DNA of 64,000 nt from Pseudomonadota bacterium (GCA_021325355.1 JAJPHI010000018.1:248001-312000); one strand, 5' to 3'; shown: positions 1 to 10,808, counted from the first letter of the stretch. Numbers and translations: made by a program. Notes: generated by a model not told the origin, from the letters alone.

Positions 1-102
1 GAGCTTTACACGATGATGCTCGCGCCGCCGGCGGTCGACATGAAACTGGTGCGCGAGAGTCTCGAGCTCTTCGCCGCCAAGGTGATGCCGGCGTTCAAGT
101 AG
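1..102 (+). CDS. LLM-class flavin-dependent oxidoreductase, C-terminal fragment
   Basis: This is the last 33 codons of a gene that begins left of the window, ending in TAG. The visible tail has a run like ESLELFAAKVMPAFK, the usual ending of bacterial-luciferase-like F420/FMN monooxygenases, where a final helix is followed by a V-M-P-x-F motif. A full-length family member lies at 56989-58047 and ends with a comparable R-V-M-P-D-F segment. The substrate cannot be judged from the fragment. The assignment rests on the C-terminal signature alone. Confidence 0.6.
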   Translation, partial: ELYTMMLAPPAVDMKLVRESLELFAAKVMPAFK

Positions 103-135
103 CCGCGCGGGTCGGCCGGGGCCCGCCTTGCGCGG

Positions 136-1116
136 TCAGGGTCGGCGGCGGTCGGCCCGCAACGCGGCCATCAGCCCGAACAGGTCCGCGCGCAGTTCCA
201 TCTTCGGCTGACCACCGGCAAATTCGCGGTAGAGCGTGAAGACGTTGATGACGATTCGTTCGGCGTCGCCCCACGAATCATAATCGGCGAGCGCGATATC
301 GCGTGCCGCCTCCGCCGGCGGCATCCCGGCGTCATACCGCTTGCGCGCTTCGGCGGCGATATATTCGAGATAACCCTTGACCGCCGCCACTCCGCTCTTG
401 TCGGTCACGGGTCCATGGCCCGGGACGACGGTCTCGGGATCGAGCTCGAGCATCAACTGACAGGCCTTGATCCAGTTGCCGACCGGCCCCGCCCAGATAA
501 TCGGATGGCCGTTGATGAACAGCATGTCGCCGGTGAAGAGCACGCGATTTTCCGGCACATAGGCGATGACGTCGCCGCCCGTATGCGCCGGCCCGACCTG
601 AATGAGGCGCACCGTCTTGTTGCCGACCCGACGCGTCAGCTCACCGCTGAAGGTGAGCGTCGGCATCGCGACCTCGATACCATCGAACTCGAACGGGGCG
701 AAAATCTCGGCGAGGAAGCGGCCGGTCGGACTCGACGGATCGACGTTGCGCTTCATCTGCTGCAGGCGTTGCGCGCCGCCGTCGGCCGCCATCTCCTCGG
801 CGCAGGCCTGCGAGGCGATAATCGTCGCGCCGGCCACCAGTTGGTTGCCGAAGGTGTGGTCGCCGTTGGAGTGCGTGTTGACCAGCGTGCCGATCCGCGC
901 CGCGGCCTGCGGCTCCGCCTGGCGCATCGCCGCGAGCATCGCGGCGGTGAGCTTCAGATCGAACAGCGTATCGACCAGCAGCGATTCGCCGCTATCGACG
1001 ATCAGTCCGGCGTTGCTCCAGCCCCATGAGCCGTCGGGCTGCAGATAGCCATAGCAGCCGTTGCCGAGGTCGCGGAGCCCTTTGCGGTAAGGTCCCTTGC
1101 TCGCAATCGTCGCCAT
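136..1116 (-). CDS. MBL-fold metallo-hydrolase
   Basis: A 326-residue metallo-beta-lactamase-fold hydrolase. The metal-binding motif is THSNGDH at residues 81-87, so it reads H-x-N-x-D-H instead of H-x-H-x-D-H, with an Asn replacing the second His. Further ligands are visible at H178 (GPAHTGGD), D197 (LFTGDMLF) and H234 (VPGHGP). This variant is recurrent in one MBL subgroup, so the protein need not be inactive, but metal stoichiometry may differ. No signal peptide is seen. It lies alone, convergent with the luciferase-like gene fragment and divergent from mpl. The natural substrate is unknown; ester, lactone or thioester hydrolysis are all possible. Confidence 0.85.
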   Translation of the reverse strand: MATIASKGPYRKGLRDLGNGCYGYLQPDGSWGWSNAGLIVDSGESLLVDTLFDLKLTAAMLAAMRQAEPQAAARIGTLVNTHSNGDHTFGNQLVAGATIIASQACAEEMAADGGAQRLQQMKRNVDPSSPTGRFLAEIFAPFEFDGIEVAMPTLTFSGELTRRVGNKTVRLIQVGPAHTGGDVIAYVPENRVLFTGDMLFINGHPIIWAGPVGNWIKACQLMLELDPETVVPGHGPVTDKSGVAAVKGYLEYIAAEARKRYDAGMPPAEAARDIALADYDSWGDAERIVINVFTLYREFAGGQPKMELRADLFGLMAALRADRRRP

Positions 1117-1222
1117 CGTCTGTCCTCCCTGCGGGACGGATGGGCTCAGTCATAGCACGCCGCCGAGCGGCGCGTGAGCCGGCGCGATGCTAGACTGGGT
1201 TCGGCGCAGGGGGAAGCGGGCG

Positions 1223-2680
1223 ATGGAATTGGCAGCCGAGACGACGGCGGCGCGCCTGGCGCGGGTGCCGCAGACGATCCGTCATATCTATCTTATCGGT
1301 ATCGGAGGGTCGGCGATGACCGCGCTGGCCGCGATGCTGACGCGGCGCGGATGGCGCGTGACCGGCTCCGATCAGCAGATTTACGAGCCGGCCGCCTCGC
1401 TCCTGAAGCAGCTCGCGATCACGGTCTATGAGGGCTATGCCGCGGTCCATCTGACGCCGCCGCCCGACGTCGTGGTGGTCGGCAACGTGGTGACGTCGGC
1501 GAATCCCGAGGCCATGGCATTGCGCGCGAGCGGGATACCGTATCTCTCGATGCCGGAGGCGCTGCGGCACTTTTTTCTGCAGGATCGGCGGGTCCTGATG
1601 GTCGCCGGGACCCACGGCAAAACCACTTCGACCGCCCTGATGGCGCAGGTGCTGGCCGCCGCCGGGCGCGACCCCTCGATGCTGGTGGGGGGGCTCGCGC
1701 GCAACTTCAACGCCAACTATCGGCTCGGCGACGGACCTGACTTCGTCATCGAAGGCGACGAATACGACACCGCCTTCTTCGACAAGGGACCGAAATTTCT
1801 GCACTACGGCGCGCGCGGCGCGATTATCACCGCGGTCGAGTTCGACCATGCCGATATCTACCGCGATCTCGATCAGGTAAAGGCGGCGTTCGCCGCTCTG
1901 GCCGCTCGGATGGCAAGCGGGAGCGTGCTCGCCGTGTGCGCCGACTTTCCCCACGCGCTCGCCGCCACCGCCGCCACCGGCGCGAAGCGGCTGACCTTCG
2001 GGCTGAGCGCCGGCAGCTATCGCGCCGCCGCGATTCGGCTCGGCGCCGACGGCGCCCGCTTCCAGATAACGCGTGACGGCGTAGTCGTCGCGCGTGAGCT
2101 TTATCTGCCGGTCGGCGGGCGGATGAACGTCCCCAACGCGCTGGGCGTCTGGGTCCTGCTGAAGGAGTTCGGCCTCAGCGATCGTGACCTGATGGACGGG
2201 CTGGCCAGCTTCGCCGGGGTGGCACGGCGTCAGGAGGTGATCGGCGAAGCCGGCGGCGTGACGATTATCGACGATTTCGGCCATCATCCGACCGCGATTA
2301 CGGCGACACTCGCCGCGCTCGCCGAGCGCTTTCGTGGGCGACGTATCCTGGCGGCGTTCGAGCCGCGTTCGAACACCGCGCGGCGGGCGGTGTTTCAGCG
2401 GGAGTTCGCCGCCGCCTTCGACGGCGCCGCCGCGGTCTTCCTCGCGCCGGTTTATTTCAAGGACAACGATCCGCTGCCGGTCGCCGAGCGGCTCGATGTC
2501 GCGACGCTCGCGGCGGCGATCCGGCGCCGCGGTCCCGAGGCGGCGGCCTGCGCTTCGGTGGACGAGATTATCGCGCGGATCGTGGCCGCCGCCCGTCCCG
2601 GCGACGTGGTGGTCTGCTTTTCGAACGGTCCCTTCGAGAACCTGCCGCAGCGTCTGCGGACGGCGCTCGCCGGCGACTGA
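1223..2680 (+). CDS. mpl: UDP-N-acetylmuramate:L-Ala-gamma-D-Glu-meso-DAP ligase
   Basis: Mpl joins recycled murein tripeptide to UDP-MurNAc in the cytoplasm, an ATP-dependent peptidoglycan-salvage step. The Mur-ligase architecture is clear: an N-terminal Rossmann segment (HIYLIGIGGSAM), the ATP loop GTHGKTT near residues 129-135, and the Mpl-type EGDEYDTAFFDKGPKF block that separates it from MurC. A downstream FGHHPTA segment matches the central and C-terminal domains. The start at 1223 is chosen because an AGGGGGAAG-like ribosome site precedes it; an upstream in-frame ATG at 1187 has no such site and would add 12 residues. At 485 residues it has normal length. No other murein-recycling gene is adjacent. 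Confidence 0.93.
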   Translation: MELAAETTAARLARVPQTIRHIYLIGIGGSAMTALAAMLTRRGWRVTGSDQQIYEPAASLLKQLAITVYEGYAAVHLTPPPDVVVVGNVVTSANPEAMALRASGIPYLSMPEALRHFFLQDRRVLMVAGTHGKTTSTALMAQVLAAAGRDPSMLVGGLARNFNANYRLGDGPDFVIEGDEYDTAFFDKGPKFLHYGARGAIITAVEFDHADIYRDLDQVKAAFAALAARMASGSVLAVCADFPHALAATAATGAKRLTFGLSAGSYRAAAIRLGADGARFQITRDGVVVARELYLPVGGRMNVPNALGVWVLLKEFGLSDRDLMDGLASFAGVARRQEVIGEAGGVTIIDDFGHHPTAITATLAALAERFRGRRILAAFEPRSNTARRAVFQREFAAAFDGAAAVFLAPVYFKDNDPLPVAERLDVATLAAAIRRRGPEAAACASVDEIIARIVAAARPGDVVVCFSNGPFENLPQRLRTALAGD

Positions 2681-2713
2681 CCCCGCCGCATCAGTCGGCG
2701 GAAGCCCCGCGCT

Positions 2714-3403
2714 TCAGTCGCGCGCGGCCGCCTGCAGGAGTTCGTCAAGGTCGGTTGCGGCGAGCGACGGGCGCACCCAATCGGCGGCGGCCAGTTCGGC
2801 CGCAGGCGCGGTCTGCGCCACCGCGAGCACGCGCATCCCGGCGCGATGGGCCGCGGTGATCCCGGCGACCGTGTCCTCGACCACCAGGCACTCAGCCGGC
2901 ATCAGTGAGGGGCGCGGCCGAAGTAAGAAGCCCAGACGGCCGAGCGCGGTCAGAAAGCCGTCGGGCGCGGGCTTGCCATGGGCGACGTCCTCGGCGGCGA
3001 CCAGCTCGACGAAGCGATCGCGCAGCCCGGCCCGCTGCAGAATGGTTTCCGCCTCGACGCGCAGCGTGCCGGTGGCGAGCGCCAGCGGAAAGCGCTCGGC
3101 ACATCGCCGCACGAAATCGGCGGCGCCGGGATAGAGCACGTCGCGCTCGGCGATCATGGCCTGGTAGAGCTCGGCCTTGCGCGCGGCGAGCCGATTGACC
3201 AGGGCCGGTGCGGGTTGGCGCTCCGCCGCATGGAGCACCGCCGCGAGACAATCGTAATCGTTGAAGCCGATGAGGTCGCGATAATAAATCGTCCGGTCGA
3301 GATCGAGCCCGACCTCCTGCAATGTCGTGCGAAAGGCCTCGAAATGGAGCGGCTCGCTATCGGCCAGCGTGCCGTCCAGATCGAAGATCATCGCGCGCAG
3401 CAT
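2714..3403 (-). CDS. HAD-superfamily hydrolase, phosphoglycolate phosphatase/beta-PGM type
   Basis: A 229-residue haloacid-dehalogenase-fold phosphatase. Motif I is FDLDGTLADS at the N-terminus, with the nucleophile and acid/base Asp pair. Motif II is the LATGT stretch, motif III the Lys in HGKPAPDGF, and motif IV the VVEDTVAGI segment. A helical cap follows motif I, as in subclass I enzymes such as Gph, PgmB or CbbY. The start is set at the ATG just before the motif-I strand; the open frame extends 45 Arg-rich codons further but overlaps the upstream gene. It begins 4 bases after the stop of the secreted protein at 3408-4019, so the two are probably co-transcribed. The sugar phosphate substrate is not predictable. 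Confidence 0.85.
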   Translation of the reverse strand: MLRAMIFDLDGTLADSEPLHFEAFRTTLQEVGLDLDRTIYYRDLIGFNDYDCLAAVLHAAERQPAPALVNRLAARKAELYQAMIAERDVLYPGAADFVRRCAERFPLALATGTLRVEAETILQRAGLRDRFVELVAAEDVAHGKPAPDGFLTALGRLGFLLRPRPSLMPAECLVVEDTVAGITAAHRAGMRVLAVAQTAPAAELAAADWVRPSLAATDLDELLQAAARD

Positions 3404-3407
3404 CCGC

Positions 3408-4019
3408 CTATTGCGGCGCCGGGTTGGGCGGCGCGGTCGGTACCGGCTGCTTGCTGCACGGCGAGCCGAGGCAATTGCCCTCGAAGCTGACGGCCCCCGG
3501 ATTGGCCTCGAGCGACTGCGGATTGACCGCGCCGGCAATCGCGATCTGGGGATTCAGCTTGCGCTTCACCAGGGCGGGCGGTGGCGGCGTGCTGTCGGCA
3601 GTCAGGAGCGGCGCCGTCGAGGGCGCGGGACTGTACAGCAGCGTCGGCGCCATCGCCTGACGCTCGAAGAGCCGCGCCGGACTGAAAGGGGCGCGGTCGC
3701 TGATACTGCCGACGGTGACCGGCGCGTTGTCGACGATGACGCCGTGCGCCAGCACGACCCCGCGCGGACCGCGCACCTCGTATACCCCCGGCGGCAGCTC
3801 GGCGCCGAAGCGTCCCTGCGCGTCGGTGCGGGCCACATAGAGGTCGCGGGTCATCTGATTCTCGAAGCGGAGCTCGTAATGGCCGAGCGGCGCGGTGTTT
3901 TCGTAGCCGGTGAGGACGCCGCTCACGGTGGCGGCAATGGCTGGCCGGCCGCTGCAGAGCAGCGCCGCGACGACCAGGCTCAGGCAGTAGTTGATACGCT
4001 CTCGATCTCGCCTCGACAT
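3408..4019 (-). CDS. Secreted protein with carboxypeptidase-regulatory-like beta domain
   Basis: A 203-residue protein of unknown function. The N-terminus has a basic stretch, a hydrophobic helix (LSLVVAALLCSG) and an A-x-A site after PAIAA, a good Sec signal peptide. Residues from about 30 to 100 form a small beta-sandwich-like segment (SGVLTGYENTAPLGHYELRF, DAQGRFGAELPPGVYEV) of the kind found in CarboxypepD_reg or SpaA-type domains. The C-terminal half is Pro-rich and low in complexity, with two Cys near the end that could form a disulfide. It is probably periplasmic or surface attached. It heads a two-gene unit with the HAD phosphatase, and the functional link is not evident. Confidence 0.7.
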   Translation of the reverse strand: MSRRDRERINYCLSLVVAALLCSGRPAIAATVSGVLTGYENTAPLGHYELRFENQMTRDLYVARTDAQGRFGAELPPGVYEVRGPRGVVLAHGVIVDNAPVTVGSISDRAPFSPARLFERQAMAPTLLYSPAPSTAPLLTADSTPPPPALVKRKLNPQIAIAGAVNPQSLEANPGAVSFEGNCLGSPCSKQPVPTAPPNPAPQ

Positions 4020-4103
4020 GGGCTCTCCCCCGCGAACGCTGGCGCTCGCCAGGCTTTGGTCTATGATCTATTCTTAAGCCGCGCCCGGCGAAAGTGAAAT
4101 CCG

Positions 4104-4454
4104 ATGGAACACGTGACGCTCTACCATAATCCCGCCTGCAGCCATTCGCGCGCGGCGCTGGGGCTCCTGCAGGAGCGCGGGGTCGCGTTCGCGACGATCG
4201 AGTATCTCAAGACGCCGCCCGACCGCGCGGCGCTCGAACAGATCTGCGATCGGCTCGGCGAACCGCTGAGCGAGCTGGTGCGCAAGGACAAACGCTTCGC
4301 CGAGCTCCAACTGAACGCCGCCGACTATGTCACGCGCGCGGCGGTCATCGACCTCCTGCTGGCGTATCCGGAGCTGATGCAGCGGCCGATCGTGATTCGC
4401 GGCGAGCGCGCGGTAATCGCCCGCCCGGCGACCCTGCTCGAGCGCCTCTTTTAA
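4104..4454 (+). CDS. arsC: ArsC-family (arsenate reductase/Spx-like) protein
   Basis: A 116-residue thioredoxin-fold protein of the glutaredoxin-dependent ArsC family. The N-terminal loop NPACSHSR places the catalytic Cys at residue 12 in the family position. The C-terminal ELMQRPIVIRGERAVIARP block matches the conserved RPI region with substrate-contacting Arg residues. Length is typical at about 115 residues. No arsR or arsB gene is adjacent, so a housekeeping YfgD/ArsC-like role is as likely as arsenate detoxification. It converges on rpmB with only 7 bases between the two stops. Confidence 0.85.
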   Translation: MEHVTLYHNPACSHSRAALGLLQERGVAFATIEYLKTPPDRAALEQICDRLGEPLSELVRKDKRFAELQLNAADYVTRAAVIDLLLAYPELMQRPIVIRGERAVIARPATLLERLF

Positions 4455-4461
4455 GCCCATC

Positions 4462-4650
4462 TCAGGCGCGCTTGGCCACCCGTCCCGAGCGGATACAGCG
4501 GGTGCACACCAGGATCCGGGCGACGCCGCCGCCGCTCGCGGCGCGCACTTCCTGCAGATTCGGCTGCCAGCGGCGCTTGGTCTTGTTGTTGGCATGGCTC
4601 ACGTTGTTGCCCACCGAGGGCCCTTTGCCACAGATTGCACAGTGTCGCAT
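4462..4650 (-). CDS. rpmB: 50S ribosomal protein L28
   Basis: A 62-residue ribosomal protein L28. The N-terminus [20 protein letters not shown] and the core [14 protein letters not shown] are diagnostic. It is a zinc-binding form, with Cys pairs C4/C7 and CTRC near residues 49-52. The gene is the 3-prime end of a much longer open frame; the true ATG is fixed at 4650 by an AAGGAAG ribosome site eight bases upstream and by family length. It is transcribed alone, divergent from mutL across a 232-bp spacer. Confidence 0.95.
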   Translation of the reverse strand: MRHCAICGKGPSVGNNVSHANNKTKRRWQPNLQEVRAASGGGVARILVCTRCIRSGRVAKRA

Positions 4651-4684
4651 CGGAGACTTCCTTAAGCGGCGTGCGCCGCGAGCC

Positions 4685-4694
4685 GTATAAAATA
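4685..4694 (-). promoter_or_regulatory. Candidate -10 region for rpmB
   Basis: On the minus strand this reads TATTTTATAC, a sharply AT-rich island in otherwise GC-rich sequence about 35 bases upstream of the rpmB start. A weak CTTTCG lies about 17 bases further upstream and could serve as a -35 element. The assignment is by composition and position only. Confidence 0.3.
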
Positions 4695-4740
4695 ATCCGC
4701 GCCCCGGCCGCGCGAAAGAGGGCGGCGCGGCCCCGGCGCC

Positions 4741-4788
4741 GCGCCTTCGCGCCGCCGCGCCTTCGCGCCGCCGCGCCTTCGCCACGCC
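4741..4788. repeat. Three 16-bp tandem repeats (GCGCCTTCGCGCCGCC)
   Basis: Three head-to-tail copies of the 16-mer GCGCCTTCGCGCCGCC occupy the rpmB-mutL spacer. The first two are identical and the third differs at two positions. No gene covers the array. Such a GC-rich minisatellite is prone to slippage, so copy number may vary among strains. Confidence 0.9.
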
Positions 4789-4882
4789 GCGCCGGCGATC
4801 AATCCACAAGCGCGGCCCGGCCGTAAGCGCTTGAGTCGCGGCGGCGCCGGACGCAAGGTGATAGAATTCAGCGTGGAGCGGC

Positions 4883-6699
<1,817 letters not shown>

Positions 6700-6703
<4 letters not shown>

Positions 6704-7662
6704 GCGCGGAGCCGACGGCCGCCGCCCTGCCGCGGGTGGCTTTTATCGTCGGCCCCACCGGGGCCGGCAAAAGCGCGCTCGCCCTGGCCCTCGCCGAACG
6801 GCTCGGCGGCGAGATCGTCAACGGCGACTCGCGGCAGATTTACACCGGGATGGATCTCGGCACCGCCAAGCCGAGTCCGGCCGAGCGCGCCCGCGTGCCC
6901 CATCATCTGTTCGATCTCTACCCGCCGACTGCCACCCTCGATGTCGCCGCGTTCGTGCGGCGCGGGCGGCAGGTGCTGGCGGCGATTGCGGCCCGGCGGC
7001 GGCCGCCGATCGTGGTCGGCGGCAGTGGGCTCTATCTGCGCGCGCTGCGCGGCGGCCTCTGCGCCGGGCCGCCGGCCGCGCCGGCCTATCGTCGGATGCT
7101 CGAAGACGTTGCCGCCCGCGAGGGCCTCGACGCCCTCTATCGACGGCTGGCGCGCCGCGACCCGGTCAGTGCGGCGCGGCTGAGTCCGCACGATCGCGTG
7201 CGGATCGTGCGGGCGCTCGAAGTGGTTGAACTCGGTGGCGTGCCGCTCAGCCGGCGCCAGGCCGATCATCGCTTTCAGGATCGTCCCTTCACGAGTCTCG
7301 TGCTCGGGCTGAGTGTGCCGCGCGCGGCGCTCTATGAGCGGATCAATCGGCGGTTTGTGGCGATGGTCGAAGCGGGTCTGGTGAGCGAGGTCGCGGCGCT
7401 GCTGGCGCGCGGTCTCGCGTCCGACGCGCCGCCGTTCACCACGATCGGGTACCGCGAGATAGTCGCCTTCCTCGAGGGTCGCGCCACCCTCAATGAGGCG
7501 ATCGCCCGCGCGCAGCAGGCGAGTCGCCGTCTCGCCAAGCGCCAACTGACCTGGTTTCGCGCCGATCCCGAGGTGGTCTGGCTTGAACCGGATCGCGCCT
7601 TCGAACATGCTTTAACCCTGATGACGGAATTTTTTGCCCATGGCTCGTCGCGGGCCGCTTAA
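6700..7662 (+). CDS. miaA: tRNA dimethylallyltransferase
   Basis: MiaA transfers a dimethylallyl group to N6 of A37 in tRNAs reading UNN codons. The 320-residue protein has the P-loop [11 protein letters not shown] near residues 19-26, the catalytic [16 protein letters not shown] block and the [14 protein letters not shown] segment. The C-terminal TIGYREI...QLTWFR pattern is also typical. Length is normal. It overlaps mutL by 4 bases upstream, and accA begins inside its 3-prime end, a tight co-transcribed arrangement. Confidence 0.96.
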
Positions 7663-8500
7663 GGTGGCGGCGGCCGCGACCGAAGGGCTCGCGCCGATCG
7701 CGCGGGTGCGCCTCGCGCGCGATCCGAGTCGGCCGCAGACGCAGGACTATATCGACGGTCTGGTCAGCGACTTTATCGAACTGCACGGCGATCGCCGCTT
7801 CGCCGACGATCCGGCGATCATCGGCGGGGTCGGACGCTGGGCCGGGCGCCCGGTGATGGTCGTCGGCCATCAGCGCGGCCGCTCGACTGCCGAGCGCCTG
7901 CGGCGGAATTTCGGCAAGCCTCATCCGGAAGGCTATCGCAAGGCGGCGCGGCTCTTTACCCTGGCCGATCGCTTTCGCCTGCCGCTCATCACCTTCGTCG
8001 ATACCCAGGGAGCCGAGCCCGGGGTCGGCGCCGAGGAGCGCGGTCAGGCCGAAGCGATCGCCGCCAATCTCGAGCTTATGGCGCGCCTCGAAGTGCCGGT
8101 GATTGTCGCCGTGATCGGCGAGGGCGGCTCCGGCGGCGCGCTCGCGCTGGGCGTCGGTAATGTCGTCCTGATGCAGGAAAATGCCTGCTACTCGGTGATT
8201 ACGCCCGAAGGATGTGCGGCGATTCTGTGGCGTGAGAGTGGTCCCGACAAGGTCGCCGAGGCCGCCGCCGCGCTGCGCCTCGCCGCCCCCGACCTTCTGC
8301 GCCTCGGCGTGATCGATGAGATCGTTGCCGAGCCGCCCGGCGGTGCCCAGCGGGATCCCGCCGCGGCCATCGCCACGCTGGGCGCGGCCGTGACGCGTCA
8401 TCTGAGCCGTCTCGAACGGCTCGCCCCGGCGCGGCTCCGCCAGGCGCGCGAGCGCCGTTTTGCCGCGATCGGCGCGCCATTTCTGAGCTCCATCGCCTGA
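7640..8500 (+). CDS. accA: Acetyl-CoA carboxylase carboxyltransferase subunit alpha
   Basis: The alpha subunit of the biotin-dependent carboxyltransferase that makes malonyl-CoA. Core signatures are clear: [30 protein letters not shown], the [17 protein letters not shown] block, [18 protein letters not shown] and the oxyanion-forming [14 protein letters not shown]. At 286 residues it is short: the N-terminal helical stretch of about 30 residues seen in E. coli AccA is missing and the frame starts almost at the crotonase-like core. ATG 7640 is chosen; a TTG two codons upstream is the only alternative. It overlaps miaA by 23 bases. accD is not in the window. Confidence 0.93.
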   Translation: MARRGPLKVAAAATEGLAPIARVRLARDPSRPQTQDYIDGLVSDFIELHGDRRFADDPAIIGGVGRWAGRPVMVVGHQRGRSTAERLRRNFGKPHPEGYRKAARLFTLADRFRLPLITFVDTQGAEPGVGAEERGQAEAIAANLELMARLEVPVIVAVIGEGGSGGALALGVGNVVLMQENACYSVITPEGCAAILWRESGPDKVAEAAAALRLAAPDLLRLGVIDEIVAEPPGGAQRDPAAAIATLGAAVTRHLSRLERLAPARLRQARERRFAAIGAPFLSSIA

Positions 8501-8556
8501 GTCGCGCGCCGGCGCATTGAAAAGGCCGCGGCATTCGATTAGCAATTGGCCCCGCG

Positions 8557-9666
8557 ATGGCTCCGCGCCGCAAGCCCACCCCGGCCGCACCGACGCTCGA
8601 CGAACTGCGCGCCCGTATCGATGCGATCAACCTGAAACTGGTTGACCTGCTGGCCGAGCGCGCCCGCGTCGCCCAGGCGATCGGCCGCCTCAAGCATCAG
8701 GACGGCACGCCGATCTATCAGCCGGGCCGCGAGCGTGAAGTGCTCGCCGCGGTGGTCGAGCATAATCCGGGACCGCTTACCGCCGACCATCTGCGGCGCA
8801 TCTTCACCGAGATCATCTCGGCCTGCACCGCCCTCGAGCAATCGATAAGGGTGGCCTACCTGGGGCCGGAGCATACCTACAGCCATGAGGCGGCCGAGCT
8901 GCGCTTCGGCCATAGCGCCGAGTTCCGCCCCGAAGCCTCGATCGCCGCGGTCTTCCAGGCGGTCGAGGCCGACCGCGCCGATTACGGCGTCGTCCCGGTT
9001 GAGAACTCGACCGAAGGATCGGTCGGGCTCACCCTGGACCTGCTGCTCGACACGGCGCTGGTTATCGTTGGCGAGATCCTGATGCCGATTCGGCATGCCC
9101 TGATGTCGCCGAGCGGGGAGCCGGCGCGGGTGCGGCGCATCCTGAGCCATCAGCAGTCGCTCGGGCAGTGTCGCAATTATCTCGCGGCGAACTATCCCGG
9201 CTGCGCGCTGGAGGCGGTCGCCTCGAACGCCCTGGCGGCGCAACTCGCCGCCCGCGATCCGGAAGCCGCGGCGATCGGGTCGGCGGCGGCCGCCGCGGCT
9301 TACGGGCTCAAGCTTATCGCGCGCAATATCCAGGACGTGACCCACAACGTCACGCGCTTCCTCGTGCTCGGGCGCAACGCCGCGGCGCGCTCCGGCGCCG
9401 ACAAGACCAGTATCCTCTTTGCGGTGCCGGAGCGCGCCGGCGCCCTGCACGGCGCGCTTGCGCTGTTTGCCCGCGCCCATATCAACCTGACCATGATCCA
9501 GTCGCGCCCGCAGCGCGAACGGCCCTGGGCCTATCTGTTCTTTGCCGACCTCGAAGGGCATCGGGCGGACCCGCAGGTGCGGCGCGCGCTAGCCGCCCTC
9601 GAACGACGCGCCCTTTTTTTCAAACTGCTGGGATCGTATCCTGAAGGCCGGTTGGCCGTCGCCTGA
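8557..9666 (+). CDS. pheA: Bifunctional chorismate mutase/prephenate dehydratase (P-protein)
   Basis: A 369-residue P-protein that converts chorismate to prephenate and on to phenylpyruvate. Residues about 14-100 are an AroQ chorismate mutase domain (LDELRARIDAINLKLVDLL, then GREREVL). The prephenate dehydratase domain follows, with VAYLGPEHTYSHEAA, VVPVENSTEGSVG and the catalytic-Thr loop NVTRFLVLG. A C-terminal ACT regulatory domain begins near residue 285 (TSILFAVPERAGALHGAL) and carries the IQSRPQ variant of the ESRP phenylalanine-binding motif. Feedback inhibition by Phe is therefore likely. It starts the pheA-hisC-tyrA aromatic cluster. Confidence 0.96.
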   Translation: MAPRRKPTPAAPTLDELRARIDAINLKLVDLLAERARVAQAIGRLKHQDGTPIYQPGREREVLAAVVEHNPGPLTADHLRRIFTEIISACTALEQSIRVAYLGPEHTYSHEAAELRFGHSAEFRPEASIAAVFQAVEADRADYGVVPVENSTEGSVGLTLDLLLDTALVIVGEILMPIRHALMSPSGEPARVRRILSHQQSLGQCRNYLAANYPGCALEAVASNALAAQLAARDPEAAAIGSAAAAAAYGLKLIARNIQDVTHNVTRFLVLGRNAAARSGADKTSILFAVPERAGALHGALALFARAHINLTMIQSRPQRERPWAYLFFADLEGHRADPQVRRALAALERRALFFKLLGSYPEGRLAVA

Positions 9667-9698
9667 CCCTCGCGCGCCGGTGCCTGCCGCCGCCGCTT

Positions 9699-10808
9699 AT
9701 GAAGCCCGAAGAGCTGGTACTTCCGACCGTTGCCGCGCTCACCCCCTATGAGCCGGGAAAGCCGATCGAAGAGCTGCAGCGCGAGCTCGGTATCGGCGAA
9801 CCGGTCAAGCTTGCTTCCAACGAAAATCCGCTCGGCCCTTCGCCGCGCGCGCTCGCCGCGATCAAGGCCGCGCTCAACGATCTTAACCGCTATCCGGACG
9901 GCGGGAGCTGGGCGCTGCGCCAGGCGGTCGCCGCCCGCCATCAGGTGGCGCCCGAGCAGATCTTCATGGCCTCCGGCTCGGTCGAGGTGCTGAACCTGCT
10001 GGCGTTTCTGTTTGTCCGGCCGGGCCTCAATACGGTGTTCAGCGAGCATGGGTTCGCGATCTACGCGCTTGCCACCGCCGCGGCGGGCGGCGAGGCGCGG
10101 GCGGTGCCGATGCGGCCCGGGTATCAGTTCGACCTCGACCGTATCGGGGATACGATCGACCGCAATACCCGGATCATTTTTCTCGATAATCCCAATAACC
10201 CGACCGGCAGCATCTTCCGCCGCGCCGAATGGGAGCGACTGCTCGCCCGTGTGCCCGATCACGTGGTGATCGTCGCCGACGAAGCCTACTTCGAGTTTGT
10301 CCGCGCCGCCGATTATCCCGACTCGCTTAACTATCACGACGGTCGGCGGCTGATCGTGACCTTGCGCACCTTCTCGAAAATCTACGGCCTTGCCGGACTG
10401 CGCGTCGGCTACGCCGTCGCGAGCGGGGCGATGGTCCGCCTGCTCAATCAGGTGCGCCAGCCCTTCAACGTCACCCTGCCGGCGCAAATCGGGGCGATCG
10501 CCGCGCTCGACGACGCCGAGCATGTGCGCAACACCCTCAAAGTTAACGCCGACGGGATGGCCTACCTCGAGCGCGAGCTCACCCGGCTCGGCATCGACTA
10601 CGTGCCGAGTCAGGCGAACTTTATCATGGCCGACGTGGGCGACGGGCGCGCGGTCTTCGATGCGCTCCTGCGTCATGGGGTGATCGTGCGCCCGCTTGGC
10701 GCCTACGCGCTGCCGCGCCACGTGCGAATCAGTATCGGCCTCGAGGAGGAAAACCGGCGGCTGATTACCGCGCTCGAACAGGTGATGAGCGCGCGCGCGA
10801 AGGGGTGA
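9699..10808 (+). CDS. hisC: Histidinol-phosphate/aromatic aminotransferase
   Basis: A 369-residue class-I/II PLP aminotransferase. The KLASNENPLGPSPRA motif, NPNNPTGS, VIVADEAYFEF and TFSKIYGLAGLRVGYA (with the PLP Lys) are the standard HisC set. No other his genes are near and it sits between pheA and tyrA. It may therefore act mainly on phenylpyruvate and 4-hydroxyphenylpyruvate, as HisC homologues in this gene order are often proposed to do. That substrate assignment is inference from context. Confidence 0.93.
   Translation: MKPEELVLPTVAALTPYEPGKPIEELQRELGIGEPVKLASNENPLGPSPRALAAIKAALNDLNRYPDGGSWALRQAVAARHQVAPEQIFMASGSVEVLNLLAFLFVRPGLNTVFSEHGFAIYALATAAAGGEARAVPMRPGYQFDLDRIGDTIDRNTRIIFLDNPNNPTGSIFRRAEWERLLARVPDHVVIVADEAYFEFVRAADYPDSLNYHDGRRLIVTLRTFSKIYGLAGLRVGYAVASGAMVRLLNQVRQPFNVTLPAQIGAIAALDDAEHVRNTLKVNADGMAYLERELTRLGIDYVPSQANFIMADVGDGRAVFDALLRHGVIVRPLGAYALPRHVRISIGLEEENRRLITALEQVMSARAKG

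Noticed and set aside
136..1116. MBL-fold protein called inactive because Asn replaces a metal-binding His
   Set aside because: The same H-x-N-x-D-H variant recurs in an MBL subgroup and all other ligands are present, so inactivity cannot be claimed.
4741..4788. Tandem repeats considered as a CRISPR-like array
   Set aside because: The 16-bp units are directly adjacent, with no spacers and no cas genes in the window.
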